Assembly (NCBI GenBank): GCA_023627715.1
Contig: JAMAHW010000073.1
Span: 154,711-218,710, forward strand
Direction of reading: 5' to 3'
Source of the DNA: Periconia sp. R9002
Lineage: Eukaryota > Ascomycota > Dothideomycetes > Pleosporales > Periconiaceae
DNA length: 64,000 nucleotides
The notes under the pieces were generated by a model. The model was given only the letters and a program-made list of their open reading frames with translations, made no database searches and was not told the DNA's origin. Below are positions 43,690-56,417 of this stretch, piece after piece. Within the stretch, counting starts at the first letter, position 1, and each line of letters starts with the position of its first letter. A program made the position numbers and the translations under genes.

Positions 43690-45596
43690 TTAATACGCAT
43701 CCAAAGCAGCCAGAGCCCTCACACCCTGCGCTTCAAACGCCGAAATCTGCCGCTCGCATTCCGTGCGCAGCTTCTCCTCGCCACGCTTAGCATTATAAAG
43801 GACCCACTCTTCAATCGACATCTTCTTTTCGGGGCTCGTCATGCCGGCCTTGATGGACTCGACGAGCAAGGGCGGAGCGTCAGTCATATTGATATTCTCC
43901 TTGTCGAGACCGGCGTCGACGACAACGTTGGACACGACACCGAAGAGATCGCGGTTCTCGAAGAACTCTTCCACGTTGATGGGTTCCCAGCCCGAGGTAC
44001 CGGGAGGTGGGTCTTGAGGGGTGGTGGGTGTGACGGGTTGGTTTGTGGCTGGGGTAGTGCTTTCTTCTTCGTTCTGTGGGAAGGTCCGTGGGGTCTTTGC
44101 TGGGCTGAGCTCGTAGTGGCGGAGACTTGATGGCGATTTGAGAGATGCGAATTTGCCCTGAGCAGCGCGCTGGGGAGTTTGTCGGGGGGTTTGCCGGGGA
44201 GTAGATTCGAGGAAGTCTGTGTTAGAGAGATTGCTTAGTCTATTCCGTTTTGGCGGAGGGGCTGGGGCATCATCGACATCCATCTCGTCGCTTGTGCGCT
44301 TTTTCTGCCTGGTGGCGCGGGATGATGCGACGGAGACGATTGATGTACGCTTTGCAGCTACAGCAGTCTTGAGTTTGCGGCCTTTAGGCGCTGGTTTTGG
44401 TGGTCCTGAGGCGATAGAATCTGTAAAAGAATCGGCTGCTGGCTCTACATGGTCTACTTCCATTATCGATTCCTCCAGCAGTTGTTTCTTCGTCTTGCGT
44501 CCCCGCTTTGCAGGGGCTTTGCTAGTCGTAGATGCTGTTGATTCGGCAAAGGATTGGACTGCTGGCTCTACACTCATCATTGACTCCTCTAAGAGTTGCT
44601 TCTTCGTTTTACGGCCTCGTTTCGCGGGAGCTTTGCTAGCGGTGGATACCGTGGACTCTGCAAAAGAAGTGTTGACAACAGATTCAAGCACCGAGTCTTC
44701 TAGGCCTGCCTTCTTGGTTCTACGTCCCCGCGCAGCAGGCTTTGACGGTGCGACCGTTACTGACTCTGCGACCGACTCGCCAAACGATATAGCCGTATCA
44801 TCTGGGGGTAGAGCCTTGTCAACGCCCTTTTTCACGCGTCCTGTATTTGTAGTCTTCTTACTAGCTGTCGAAGACCTATTGGAGGCTCGTTTGCCGCGTG
44901 CGGCTTTGGCTTTGGGCGCGGGGTGATAGAACTCCTTGAGAGAGAAAAAGAGACAGTCGGGTGCACGTTTGAAGTGTTCTTCAGTGGGATCATCGCCAGC
45001 ATCCCAGGCATCGAGGGATAAGGAACAGTATGCGCAAGTGACACCATCGGGTGTGTCAAAGCTGGGATCATAGTACCAACCAGCCTCTACCATCTACGAT
45101 CTGTTAGTCTGGGTTTGAAACGAGGAGTTTTGCGCATTGGACGCACCTGATCAACACTGGGGAATCCGGCTGCTACATCCAGAGGCCATAAATCGGCAAA
45201 TGTCATGCGACGGGCGTCCAGCATTGCTTCGCTGAGTGGGTCATCTTCGGTGCGTCCAGGATCGCCGCTTCGCAGCCGGATACAGACATTGATGGCGAGT
45301 CCACAGTTTGGTGAATGTGTGAGGTGCTCATAGGCAGGGACGTCTTCCTCCTCCCAACCGTCTAGCTGTGTTCCGCACGCGAAGCACTGGACATTGTCTG
45401 GACTGGCTGAGGTTGGAAAGAAAACAAATCCACCGTATGCCAAATCCTCAGGTCGCGGGCTTGCCAATGGCCATCCTCCTTTTTGCGCTGCTTTCGGCGC
45501 CGACTTCTTCGAACGGCTTGAATTTCGTCGCGACTTCGATTTTGGTGGCTGGAAGCTCTCGAGACGCGCCTGAAAAGACGCGTAGGACGCATCCAT
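43690..45596 (-). CDS. Two-BIR-domain protein, Bir1/survivin-like chromosomal passenger subunit
   Basis: Exon 1 (45596-45147) and exon 2 (45093-43690) with a 53-nt GTGCGT...GTAG intron encode 617 residues. BIR 1 spans about residues 8-104, with CFACGTQLDGW and HLTHSPNC giving the CxxC, His and Cys zinc ligands. BIR 2 spans about 130-204 and is interrupted by the intron; the joined sequence is AAGFPSVDQMVEAGWYYDP, then CAYCSLSLDAW, EEHFKRAPDC. Residues about 205-420 are disordered and contain four repeats of an RGR-basic plus acidic motif (for example KAPAKRGRKTKKQLLEES). The C-terminus has a conserved helix MSIEEWVLYNAKRGEEKLRT. Fungal Bir1 recruits Aurora kinase and INCENP (Sli15) to centromeres and spindles. 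The gene starts only about 230 bp from the RIP-saturated block, so its promoter is short. Confidence 0.9.
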
Positions 45597-45830
45597 TGTG
45601 TGTGTAGGTGGGCTATATCGGGCGCAGCGCTGGTTTGGAGATTTCGTTTGTCGCAGATGATTGAAATTAGTATAGGCGCCTCAATTGGATTGATTTGTGC
45701 GGTGTGTGACGGGATGCGTGTGTGCGCCGCGGGTGTGGAAGAACAGTCTAGGTAAACAAACTCCCCGCTGGGGTTGTTGCCAAGAAAGATAACTAAGCAG
45801 TCCTTCACTTTTAAGTATACAGCTCGGTTA
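45597..45830. promoter_or_regulatory. BIR gene promoter at the edge of the AT-rich block
   Basis: About 230 bp of normal composition separate the BIR start codon from the first RIP-type sequence near 45.83 kb. This must hold the promoter unless transcription starts in the AT-rich block. Confidence 0.45.
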
Positions 45831-45848
45831 GCTACGCTAAAACTTTAC

Positions 45849-45946
45849 TTAGCTAGTAAAAGCTTAGTATACTATTATATTAGTTTTTTTTAGTAAACTA
45901 GTAGCTATATTACTTAATTTTTTTTTACTTTAGTTTTACTAGCTAA
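45849..45946. repeat. 13-bp inverted repeat at block border
   Basis: TTAGCTAGTAAAA at 45849-45861 and its exact reverse complement at 45934-45946 lie 72 bp apart right at the composition border. It could be the end of a small inverted-repeat element or a chance hairpin in biased sequence. Confidence 0.5.
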
Positions 45947-47523
45947 GCTTATATACTAAACCTAATATACTACTAACTAGATTATAACTAGCTATAATAT
46001 ATATATTACTCTAACCCTTTTGCCCTTCTAGTAATTACTAGAGCTTAGAGCTATTACTCTAGATAGTTAATATAATATTCTTTCTATTTTATTTATAGTA
46101 CTTATAGCTTTAAAGCTACTATAATAAACTAAATTATATCTATACTATCTAATCTTATAGCTTATTTAATAATAATTCTAAATATATAATTATATACGCT
46201 ATAACTAATTTAGCTATATACTATACTCTTCTATCTTAGCTATATCTAAAAACTCTTTTTCTACTTTACTATATAGTTTTCCTAAATATATTCTATATAA
46301 AAAGGTATTTAGAAAAATAAACTACTTTTATATAAAAACTAGGCTTTCTCTATTATACTAAACTATTACCTAGTACTATAATTATATACTAAAAGTATAT
46401 AAGTATACTAGGTTTTCTTATAGATTATTTTTAGTTTACTTTAATTTAAAGTCTATAAGTAATATTCTATACTTTTTTCTCTCCTCTCTTAAAAGTTTAT
46501 AAATTAATAGTAGCTTATACTTTATATATATATCTACTTTAAAGTAATTAGAAATCCTTATTATTACTTATAGTACACTTCTATCTTAGAGTAGCCTACC
46601 TAAGTACTAAACTATATCTCTTTATATTATTTTAATACTAATAAAGATAGTAAATAAGTTATCTAAAGCCTATATTTATAGATTAGAAAATATCTTTTAA
46701 TTAATTAGTTATTTAAGCTTATTAGTTTATTAGATAGTTTTACTAGTAGTAAGCTATTAGTAGTAAGCTATTAGTAGTAGGTAGAAGTCTTAATAGTAAT
46801 AGGACTTATAAAAGAATAGTAGTAGAAAGCCTATACTTATATATTTAACTACTTAATTAATAAGTAATATAGTAACCTAGCGTAGTCTTTATAGTATTAA
46901 TAACTACTTATACTAAGTTACTAGTTACTAAAGTATTATTAATTTAGTAATAGTTAGTAGAAGATAGAAGTTATAGAAGTTAGATAGTAGAAGTTAGATA
47001 GTAAAAGCTAAATAGTAGATAGATTTATTAAAAAGATCTAGAATACTAACCTTTAAACTTTAATTATATAACTAATAAGTTACTATATATATATCTCTAG
47101 CCTAGAACGTTACTATAAAATTACTAACTAGTATTAATACTATAACTAATTTTATTAATTAATTACGAAAAAAAAGATGTTTTAATATATATTACTCTAC
47201 TTAGCTACTTTAGTACTTATAGTTAAACTACTAAGCTCTCTACTAATTATATAATATAGTAGTAGTATACTACTAGAAAAATCTAATAAAGATAATAAAT
47301 AGATACTAAGTAGTTTAAAAAAGAAAAAGAAGAATAAAAAAATAAAAACTAGTAACTAGTAACTAAAAATATTAATAATATTAGTAGCTAGTTATAAGCT
47401 ACTTAATATTAATATTATAATATACTAATAAATATAAGTTAAGCTTCCTATAATTTTTTTTATAAAAAGTTATATAAACTTTTTAGTAATGCGTTATATT
47501 AAGTATATAATACTATAACTAGA

Positions 47524-47528
47524 GTATC
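47524..47528. repeat. Target-site duplication, left copy (GTATC)
   Basis: Five bases abutting the left LTR, matched by GTATT (56389-56393) after the right LTR, one transition apart. Confidence 0.8.
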
Positions 47529-47864
47529 TATAAAAATAGGCTATAGATATAGTAAATAATAGGCTAAACTAGCTTAATTCTAAAGGTACTAGTAGCTAAG
47601 AATTCTATAAATACCTACTCTTCTCTATATAGGTATTTACTACTTTTATCTATCTTAGGCTGCTCTAGTTACGTCTAGTCTACCCTAGTTACGTCTAGTT
47701 TACTCTATTTTTATCTAGCCTATTCTATTTATAGCTAACCTACTTTATACTTCCTAAATATTACTATTTAGAGTTTTTCTACTAGAGTCTCTTAGTCTAG
47801 AGTATACTAGGTTACTCTAGTCTAGGTATAGCTAATTTAGGCTAGATATAGCTAACTTATAATA
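47529..47864 (-). repeat. LTR of older element (3' LTR in its orientation)
   Basis: 336 bp, the same length as 56053-56388, with about 22 differences, all transitions. Both copies start TATAAAAATA (TG changed to TA) and end TATAATA. Confidence 0.93.
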
Positions 47865-47867
47865 ATA

Positions 47868-47878
47868 CCTCCTCTTTT
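47868..47878 (-). other. Polypurine tract of older element
   Basis: On the minus strand this reads AAAAGAGGAGG, just before the 3' LTR, the expected primer site for plus-strand DNA synthesis. It fixes the element's orientation. Confidence 0.75.
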
Positions 47879-48249
47879 AGGTAAGTCTATCCTAGACTTA
47901 TAGGGGGTACTTTAAGTAAGTATTATAGGGTGCGTTTATAGTAAGGATTCTTAATATAGTAAAAGAATTAAGAAGAGGGGAGTGTTTAGTAAGTAGTAGT
48001 AAAGTAAAAAGAAGTAAAGTTAAATTACATAGCGTACGTAACTATATAAGGTAAAAGAAAGTTAATACTACTACCTAAAGTAATAATTAAAACTCTACTT
48101 TCTATCTTTTTATACTTCTTCTTAATTATTAACTTTACTCTAACTACCTTACTATTACTACTCTTAATTACTTTTTCTAATACTCTTACTTCTTTATACT
48201 CTATACTTTATACGCCTATTTTTAACACCTATAACTACGCTCCTTTTAT

Positions 48250-50757
48250 TTTTTAGTTTAGACTAGGCCTTTTTTAGTTAAGATAGCTCTTAAGACTTAG
48301 ATATTAGTCCTTTTAGGTATAAATACTAGAGCTAGCTTTATCTTTAAGATTAAAATTATAGACACCTATCTTATAAAGGCTTAAAAAGGAGTTTTTACTA
48401 ATTATATAGTTCCCGTTCTCCTTATATATAGTTTTTATATAGGTTAGGTTACTAATTAGAGTAAAAAGTTAGCTACTAAAACTTAGAAAAAGATTTTTAG
48501 TTATATTTTTTATATTTATATTCTATAATCTTCTACTATAATTTTTAGTAGTTAGTACGCTAATAGATACTTTTACCTTAGCTATATAGCCTCCTAAAGT
48601 AAGTGTAGATTAGTAAGTCCCCTCTAATTTAGTTTAGACTATTCTTATTCTAACTTTTTATATTAGCTTAAAGCTAAGAACATTCCTATAGTAATACGTT
48701 ATATAAAAGTTATTTTTAGAGATATTCTTTTTAAGCTTTCTACTAAGCTACTTCTACGCTACTTTATAACGTTTTTTAAAGATAAAAATAAATTCCTTTC
48801 TACTAAAAATAAAAATAAGGAAATAATAGTTATCTATCTTAAGATAGGTAGCGCTACGCTAGCTACTAGTAAGCTAAAGGAAATCTATATAAAGTACTAG
48901 TTATAAGTAATATTCTAGAATAGTTTAGATTAAACTTTACTAACTATATCTAGCTAAAATTTTAGTAGTACTTAGAGTTTTAGTTATCTTTAATTCTATA
49001 GTAGTACTTAATAGAAAGTTTCTTTCTCCTTATAATATATATCTAAGTATAAAGTTTAGAAGGTAGCTAGTTCTATAACTTCTAGTAAAAGAAAGAAACG
49101 TAAAATTTTATATAACTTAGTAAGTGCTAAGGCGTTTTAGCCTAAACTAAACTTTACTAACTTAGCTTAAGATAGTTCTCTAAATATAAAGAGTAACTTA
49201 AAGTTAGTTAGCTATATTTTATTTATAGATACTTAAATTTCTAAGCTTAAAAGGTAACTTAATAATAATTAAGGTAGCTTTAGGTTTAAAGATATAATAA
49301 AAAAAACGCTAGGTTAATATACTACTAAGATTTCTATATATAATAGTGACTTAAAAATACTAGAAGAAGATATCTAAAACCTCTAGATATTTACTTTAAC
49401 TTAAGCTAACGTAGAAGTACCTATTTACCTTAGAAATAAAGTTAAGGTTTATAAAAAAAAGCTAGCTTAGTTAGCGTAAAAAGTAGACAGTTTACCCTAG
49501 TCTACTTTAGTAGCTTCTAATCTAAGTAATACCTCTAATAATAAATTAGTTTAGAAGCTTAATTAATAAGTAGAGCTTATTTAAACTTTATAAAAGGGAC
49601 GTACTACTAACTAGGTAAAAATAGCTAAAATAGAGTAGAGGTTTACGTCTTTAGGAGTAGTTAAAGATAAATTAGGTTAGTTTTTTTAGAGGTTTAAAAT
49701 AGTTAATACTTTTATTAGGAATTTATTATACTAGCTCTAGACTACTACTAATACTAAAGGCTTCTCTAATTTTTTTAAAGCTTTTAATAATTAACCTAAG
49801 GTTATTAAATTATTAAAGCTTTTAAGTATAGTTATTAATTACTTTAATTACTTAGAAAGGCTTAAGTATTATAGGGATAGTTTAGTATTATTTCCCGCTT
49901 AGTTAGTAGCTTTTAAGAAAATAGTAGTAGATTTAGTTATTACTAGAAAGGACTTAAATAAACTAAAGTAGTTTACTTAAAAGTTCCTATTCTAAAACGT
50001 TACTTTAAAAGTTTAGAGAGCTTATATACGTCTTAATAATTTTATTATATATACTAATAAAGAGGAAAAGTATATATTAAAATCTAAGTCTTTTAAAAAT
50101 TTTATAAAGAAAGTTAATTAGCTTTATAAAAGTTATATTATAGAGACTATAGACTAAAATAGTTTAGGCTAGTTTATTAAAAAACCTAACGCTTTAACTC
50201 CTAACGTATATTTATTAGTTATAATACATTTAAAAAATCTTAAAGAGCTCTATAAGCCTTTTAAAAACTTAGATAAAAATAAAATAAATATACTTCTAAC
50301 TCTTATAGAGGTTTATAATAAGTATATTAGTACTACCTATATTCTAGATAACTATAGAAGTACCTTTTAGTATAAAAAGTAGATAATTAAGAGTCTTAAG
50401 AGTATAAGGCTATTATTTTCTATAATAGCTTATATTTTAGTAAATCTTAGTAGACTAGGTAAGACTAGACTAGAAGTATCTATATTTCTATTTAGGAGTA
50501 CTTTAGCTTTTACTAGTTATAGTTTCTTTTTTAAAACTTTATCTAAGGTAGTGTACACCTATTTACCTAATCTAGTTAGTTTCCCTAAAAGTTTTACTAT
50601 TAGCTAGATTAAGTTAGCTACTATAGACTATAATACTACGCTTCCTTATATTAATCTTTCTAAGTATCCCTAATATAGTAGGAATCCTAAAACTCTATAG
50701 AGGACTTATAAGAGTAATAGTAAAGAAGGTAGTAGTAATAAAAATAGTAATAAGTAA
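48250..50757 (+). pseudogene. Long antisense reading frame inside the older Gypsy element
   Basis: In plus-strand frame 1 (codon starts at positions one more than a multiple of three) the sequence reads as protein for about 830 codons, broken only by TAA and TAG, not by frameshifts. Clear stretches include TRKDLNKLK, RAYIRLNNFIIYTNKEEKYI, NLKELYKPFKNLDKN and a basic patch SSKRKKRKILYNL near 49.1 kb. It is Ser/Thr/Lys-rich, with a Ser/Asn/Lys-rich end. It runs opposite to gag-pol and lies between integrase and 3' LTR. I do not recognise a domain. It may be an accessory gene of the element, a captured host gene or an older inserted element; ends are approximate. Confidence 0.72.
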
Positions 50758-50999
50758 AGTAGTTTTATATATTCTAGTATAGTTTAGACTTATTTTAGAT
50801 AAGTTTTTCTAGAAGTATATAGTTTTTTAGGTATTAGTAGTAGTAATTTTAGATAGTAAAAGGGTTTCTATAGTCTTAAGCTTCTTTTAAACTTAGTAAA
50901 GTAGGTAGATCCTAGTTAGTCTAGCTTAGGTTATAAGAATTTAAGTTTTTACTATTTTATTTTTTTTTTTTAGGTAGGTGTTTTTACTACTTTACTATA

Positions 51000-53900
51000 T
51001 TTTATAGTATACTTACTTTTTATAATTACTTTATAAATTTTTTAATAGCGTTAGGGTTAATATCTTCTACTAGTAGCTATTAGTTATATAATTTATTCTA
51101 ACTTTTATAGCTTATATAATATTTAGTTTTATTATTAGTAGTTTAGCTTTCTTTAATATTATGTATCTTATATACGTCTAGATCTTCCTTACTAATTATA
51201 GGAGGTTTAGGAAGCTATATTTTATAAGGGTTCTTATAGAATTTATCTAGTAGTAATATATAAAAAACTAGGTGTATTAATAAATATAGTAGTAGCTTAA
51301 GTTTATACGTAAGTAGACTAACCTATTTTAGAATAAAGTATTCTATTTATTTAGCATCTAGTTTTTTATAGAGTTTCTTAGTAGTAATATTCTTAGCGTC
51401 TAGCTATACTTTTTTTTTAGTAAGAACTTTAGGGGCTTAAGTCTTTTTTTATTATAGTATTTTACTTAGTATTTTTATACTTTTTTAAATTTATTTTTTA
51501 GGTATTCTCTTATAGTTTAGAAGGTTTTTACCTATATATAGGAAATATAGTTTACTAGTATAGGATTTCTTAGTCTAGGTCTATTTAGATATGTTATACT
51601 ATTACTAAACGCTACCTAAAAAGATATAATTCTAGTAGTATTATTAATTAAGTTATTATAGGCTAGTTTAGCTATAACTAGCTATCTAGCCTAGTTATCT
51701 TATTTATAATTATAATAGATATAGAGGTATTACTTTATAGTCTAGTTTTATCTTTTAGTTTATCTATCTAATTAGAGGTAAAAGGTAGTAGAAAGACGTT
51801 TTCTTATTCTTAGTTTATTATAGAATATACTCTAGTATTCTCCTATAAAAACTATTCTTTAGTTACTTATAATTAATAAGATATCTCTATAATATTACTA
51901 GATCTATTCTTATATTAGCGTAGCTAATTTATATACTTTAATTTTTTTAGTAGTAGGGAAATAGTAGCTTATTAGAGTAAAGTAGTCTATAACTACTAAG
52001 ATACTATTATAAACTATTCTATTATACCTATATTTAGGTAAGTCTATAATAAAATCTAGAGAGATATCTAACTATAGTTTATCTAGCTATAGTAGTAGAA
52101 ATAGTTTACTATATTTAGTATACCTACTAGCTTTTATGTATCTATAAGCGTTATAGGTTTATACGTAGTCCTTTATATACTTACCTATCTTAAGCTAGTA
52201 ATAGTTTTTTTAGACTTTCTTAAAAGTTTAAAAGTACTTAAAATAGTTTACTATAATACTATTATAGTTTTTTTTTATAACCTCTAGTCTATAGCTTTCT
52301 AAGATATATAGCTTTCTTTTATATTTCTAACTACCCTTTTTATTAGCCTAGCTATACTTTAAGGAGGGGTTTTCTAGCTTTATACTATTAGAGGATTTTT
52401 TTAAAGTTCTAATCCTTAGGTCTTCCTTTTAGAAGTTCTTAATTTTACTTAAGAGTTAGCTAGTACTTAGTTCTACCTACTATAGCTATACTATATTTAG
52501 TTATAGACTAATCTTTACTTAGTATTTTTACTAAGTAGAAATATATACTCTAAGTATAGTAAGTTCTAGGCCTAACTAGTTCTTTAATAACTATAATATA
52601 ATAGACTAGTTTAGGCTAGTATCTTTTTCCTATAGTTTATAGTTAGGCCTTTTAGATAGGGTGTTTATAGGGTTAGACGTTCTAAGCTTATATATAATCT
52701 TAAAGTTAAATAACGCTAACTATTCCGCCTAGTAGATTTAGTAGCTAACTAGCCTAGTAGTAGATATAAACCTCTAAAAGTTATAGTAGTTAGCTAAAAC
52801 TTCTACTAGTTTATCTAAACTTTTAAAATAATATTACTAATATTTAAACGCTTCTACTATAGTAAGTAATTCTTAGTTATACGTAGTATAGTTTTTTTCT
52901 ACTAGACTTATTTTTTATAAGTAGAAAGCTACTAGATACTACTACTCTTTACTACTTTTATCTAGAGTAGTTTAGCTTAGTATACTAGAGATTATAAATC
53001 TAAATACGTTAGTCTCTACGCGTATTAGTTTATTTAAGTTAAAGTATATTAGTAATAGTTTTTAAAAGAAAGAGTTCTTTAACTTTTAGAAGGTATATTT
53101 AGTATCTAGTATAAAGTATATAGGTATTAATTCTTTTTTTTATTATTTAGCTCTACTAATTTTAGCTCTATTACCTTTTTTAGTATAGTTATAAAGTAGA
53201 GCTATAATTTTTAAAAAACTTTTAATAAATTACTAATAGTAGTTTATAAAGCCTAGAAAAATCTAAATTTCCTATATACTAGTAGGTTTAAGCTAGTTTT
53301 AGATAGCCTTAATCCTTTCTAGCTCTATATAGACCCTATTTATAAAGATAATAAAACCTAAGTATCTTATACTAAAAGTGTAGAACTTATACTTACTTAG
53401 TTTTATATAAAGTTAATATTCTCTAAAACGTTATAGAACTATCTAGATATACTAAATATATTTTTTCTTAGTCTAGAAGAAAATAAGGATGTTATCTAGG
53501 TAATAGATATAATATATATTAAGTATATCTACTAGGGCTGTATTAATTACTAACTAGAATACTACTAAGGTATTAGTAAAACTAAAGAGTATAATAGTAT
53601 ATTTAAAATAGCTATAGTAGGTATAGAATACTATTTTTTACTTATCCTTTAGCTTAATTTAGATTTAGTAGAAAGCGTTTCTTAGATTAAGCTTTATAAA
53701 GTACTTAGAATAACTTAGTTTATTTAAGGACTCTTAAATTAGGAGTAGAAAATAGTAGTTTTTTATAGTAATATAATTTAAGCTATAGTAATTAATATAT
53801 AAGCATAGCCTATTATCTTTTTTTTTAGTAAAGAATACTTCTACTCCTATAAGAGATATTAAGTATTAGATTTATCCTTAAGTAAGGTATTTATTAATAT

Positions 53901-55750
53901 ATTTCTTTAAAGCTTTTATCTCTAAAGGAGAGAGATTATATAATTACCTATATAGAGGTTATTTACCTTTCTTAAAATTAATACTTAGGTAGACTCTTTT
54001 AATTATAGTTAGTTCTTTAGCTTTCTTTTTATTAAAGATATCCTAATAGTTTTTATATTAATTTAGGAGAGTCTAGTCTAGTTTAGTAACAACCTTATTT
54101 AAGTTATCTAATTAAAGTACTTAAAGGTTAGAAAGGTTTTTATTAATAGTCTTTAAGAATTCTCTTCTAAAGAGGATATTAATTCTTCTATTCTTCTTAC
54201 CTTTTACGCTATAAAAGAATATTTTAAGGTAGAAATCTAATTATAGGTTCTAATTTTTTAACTATAGCTAACCTAACACTATATTATACCCTACTAGCTT
54301 TCTAACTATAAATAAGCCTAGTCTATACTAGACTTACCTATTCTAGTTAGAAACTTTATAGAGCGCCTAGGTTACGCTAAAAACTTTTAAAAGTTATCTA
54401 TTTAAAGTTTAAAAAAATAGATCTATTAAATTTACTTTTATTCCTACTACTTTAGTAAAGTTAAAGTTAATAACGTTAACTTTATATCTTAAATCTATAA
54501 AAGTAGTCTCTTTATAGAAATTCTAAATTAGAAGAATAGTAGGGTTATTTTTTAGATAGTAAACGTTAAAAGGTACTTAGATAGTATACCTCTCCTAGTT
54601 CTCTATTTAGAATTATCTATATTTATAGTAGTTAGAATAGAAAGGTTAGGCGTCTACCTTATCTTTTTTTAAAAAGTATATAGCGCCTAGAGTAGAAGGC
54701 TTTTTATTTAAGCTAGGTAGAATATTTTTTTTATATTCTTTAGTAAAATAGCCTATTTTATAGTAGATATAGTAATTACCTTTTTCTTTATCTACTTTTT
54801 TTTACTTATTATCCTACTTATTACGTTTTAGTAGAGAGGTAGATATATTAGTAGAACTTTTATTAAACTTCTATTTTTTATTACTATTAAAGTTCTACTT
54901 ATTACTTTATAATTTATTAAATCTAGCTTTATAGAATAAATTTTAGTTTTATTTAGAAATAGAACCTAATTTAGTTTAGTTAGAACATTTTAAGTTAGAC
55001 TATTTCTATTTATATCTAGATTCTTATCTCTAGATTAGATTTACATAAGTCTTAAAAGACTTAATTAAGGACTATTTAATTATAATAATAAGAGGGTATA
55101 TTTAGATTTTATCTTCTATAGCATTTAGGAATTTATAAATATAGTTATAGTTAGAATTATTTAAGGCGTTTTTTTTATCTATTTTTTACTACTAGAGTTA
55201 TAGAACGTATAAAAGTTTAAAATAACTTTAGCTTAGCTTCTACTTAATAGATTTAAGTTAAGAATACGCTACGCGCTTCTACTTATAGCTAGTCCTAAGT
55301 ATATTTTAGAGGGCTAGCTTAAATCTATCTTAAGTAAAGTTCTATAGGTCTATAGTTTTTATAATATTATCCTACGTATTTTAAACTTTAGAAGATAAGT
55401 AATATTATATAAACTTAATTTTATTTTAGTTATAGTAGAAATAAACTAAGTTATTAACGTAGTCTTCTACTAGTTTAATCTAGTTATAGTATTTTTATAC
55501 GCTATTCTTATAATACGTATTAGGTGTACGTAGCTTTAGGAGATAGTAAGTAGTATAGATAAGTAGTACTAGCTATTAAAGAATATTATTACTAGTAATA
55601 TAAGTTTACTAAATTATATTAAGATTAGGTTTATATAGAATATAAATAGCTAGACCTAGATTAGTCTAATCTAGATTAGGTTAAGCTTATATACTCTATA
55701 GGTTTTACTCTTTATTTTTAAGAGCTTAAATAACTTTCTATTATTTAAAG
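51000..55750 (-). pseudogene. gag-pol of older Gypsy element (RIP-degraded)
   Basis: One minus-strand frame links all landmarks, with no shift. These are a zinc knuckle near 54780-54730 (GNYYIYYKIGYFTKEY, where CxxCxxxxHxxxxC has become Y/I/Y by C-to-T and G-to-A), the RT core YYLDNILIF (53505-53479, originally YLDD-type), and the integrase core LDISLDFIIDLPKY near 52.07 kb followed by FIGEY near 51.8 kb. Gag-like helical sequence (IYKFLNAIEDKI) is seen at about 55.1 kb. Many codons for Gln and Trp are stops. The products would be the capsid, protease, reverse transcriptase, RNase H and integrase of a Metaviridae-type element. Ends are approximate. Confidence 0.88.
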
Positions 55751-56052
55751 TACTAGATACAATTTTATATAAGCCTAACTTTTTCCTAGAAATCCCCTAA
55801 ATCTATTAGGGGTAGAAGGGTAGTCTTAGGGTTAGCTAAGTGTCTATTAGGTAGGACTAGAGTAGTCCCTCTTTAGGCTTTCTAGTTTTTCTTAGGGTTA
55901 GGAGACCCCTAGTAGGATAAGACTAAGCCTAGCTTAGGAAGTAAGGACGTTTTTATTATATTTTAAAAGCGTATATTTAGTATATTAGTAGAGTTTTTTT
56001 ATAAGTTTTAGGATTAAGTAGTTTAAAGTATTATTTTAGGTAGGTATTTAAT

Positions 56053-56388
56053 TATAAAAATAAGCTATAGATATAGTAGATAATAGGCTAAACTAGCTTA
56101 ATTTTAAAAGTACTAGTAGCTAAAAATTCTATAAATACCTACCCTTCTCTATATAAGTATTTACTACTTTTATCTATTTTAGGCTGCTCTAGTTACGTTT
56201 AGTCTACCTTAGTTATATCTAGTCTACTCTATTTTTATCTAGCCTATTCTATTTATAGCTAACCTACTTTATACCTCCTAAATATTACTATTTAGAGTCT
56301 TTCTACTAGAGTCCTTTAGTCTAGAGTATACTAGGTTACTCTAGTCTAGGTACAGCTAGTCTAGGCTAAATATAGCTAACCTATAATA
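56053..56388 (-). repeat. LTR of older element (5' LTR in its orientation)
   Basis: The 336-bp partner of 47529-47864, with no insertions or deletions between the two. Confidence 0.93.
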
Positions 56389-56393
56389 GTATT
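56389..56393. repeat. Target-site duplication, right copy (GTATT)
   Basis: Matches GTATC at 47524-47528 apart from a final C-to-T change. Confidence 0.8.
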
Positions 56394-56412
56394 TCTAAAT
56401 AAATAGTAGAAA

Positions 56413-56417
56413 GTTTA
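56413..56417. repeat. Target-site duplication of younger element, left copy (GTTTA)
   Basis: Identical to 63190-63194 on the other side of the element. Confidence 0.9.

Larger units (their letters stand above)
45831..47528. other. Unassigned RIP-degraded sequence left of the older element
   Basis: 1.7 kb of AT-rich sequence into which the older Gypsy element inserted. A repeated 16-bp word (TAGTAAGCTATTAGTA) occurs near 46746-46780. I could not find a coding trace clear enough to name its origin; it is probably an older transposon. Confidence 0.6.
47529..56388 (-). mobile_element. Older Ty3/Gypsy LTR retrotransposon, RIP-degraded, 8,860 bp
   Basis: Two direct 336-bp LTRs bound the element, flanked by a 5-bp target duplication (GTATC left, GTATT right, the last base a C-to-T change). 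Orientation is minus: the purine-rich tract lies beside the left LTR, and gag, RT and integrase read on the minus strand from right to left. The length exceeds that of a simple Gypsy element because about 2.5 kb between integrase and 3' LTR carries a long frame on the opposite strand. Many coding TGG, CAA and CAG codons are now stops, so it cannot move itself. Confidence 0.93.
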
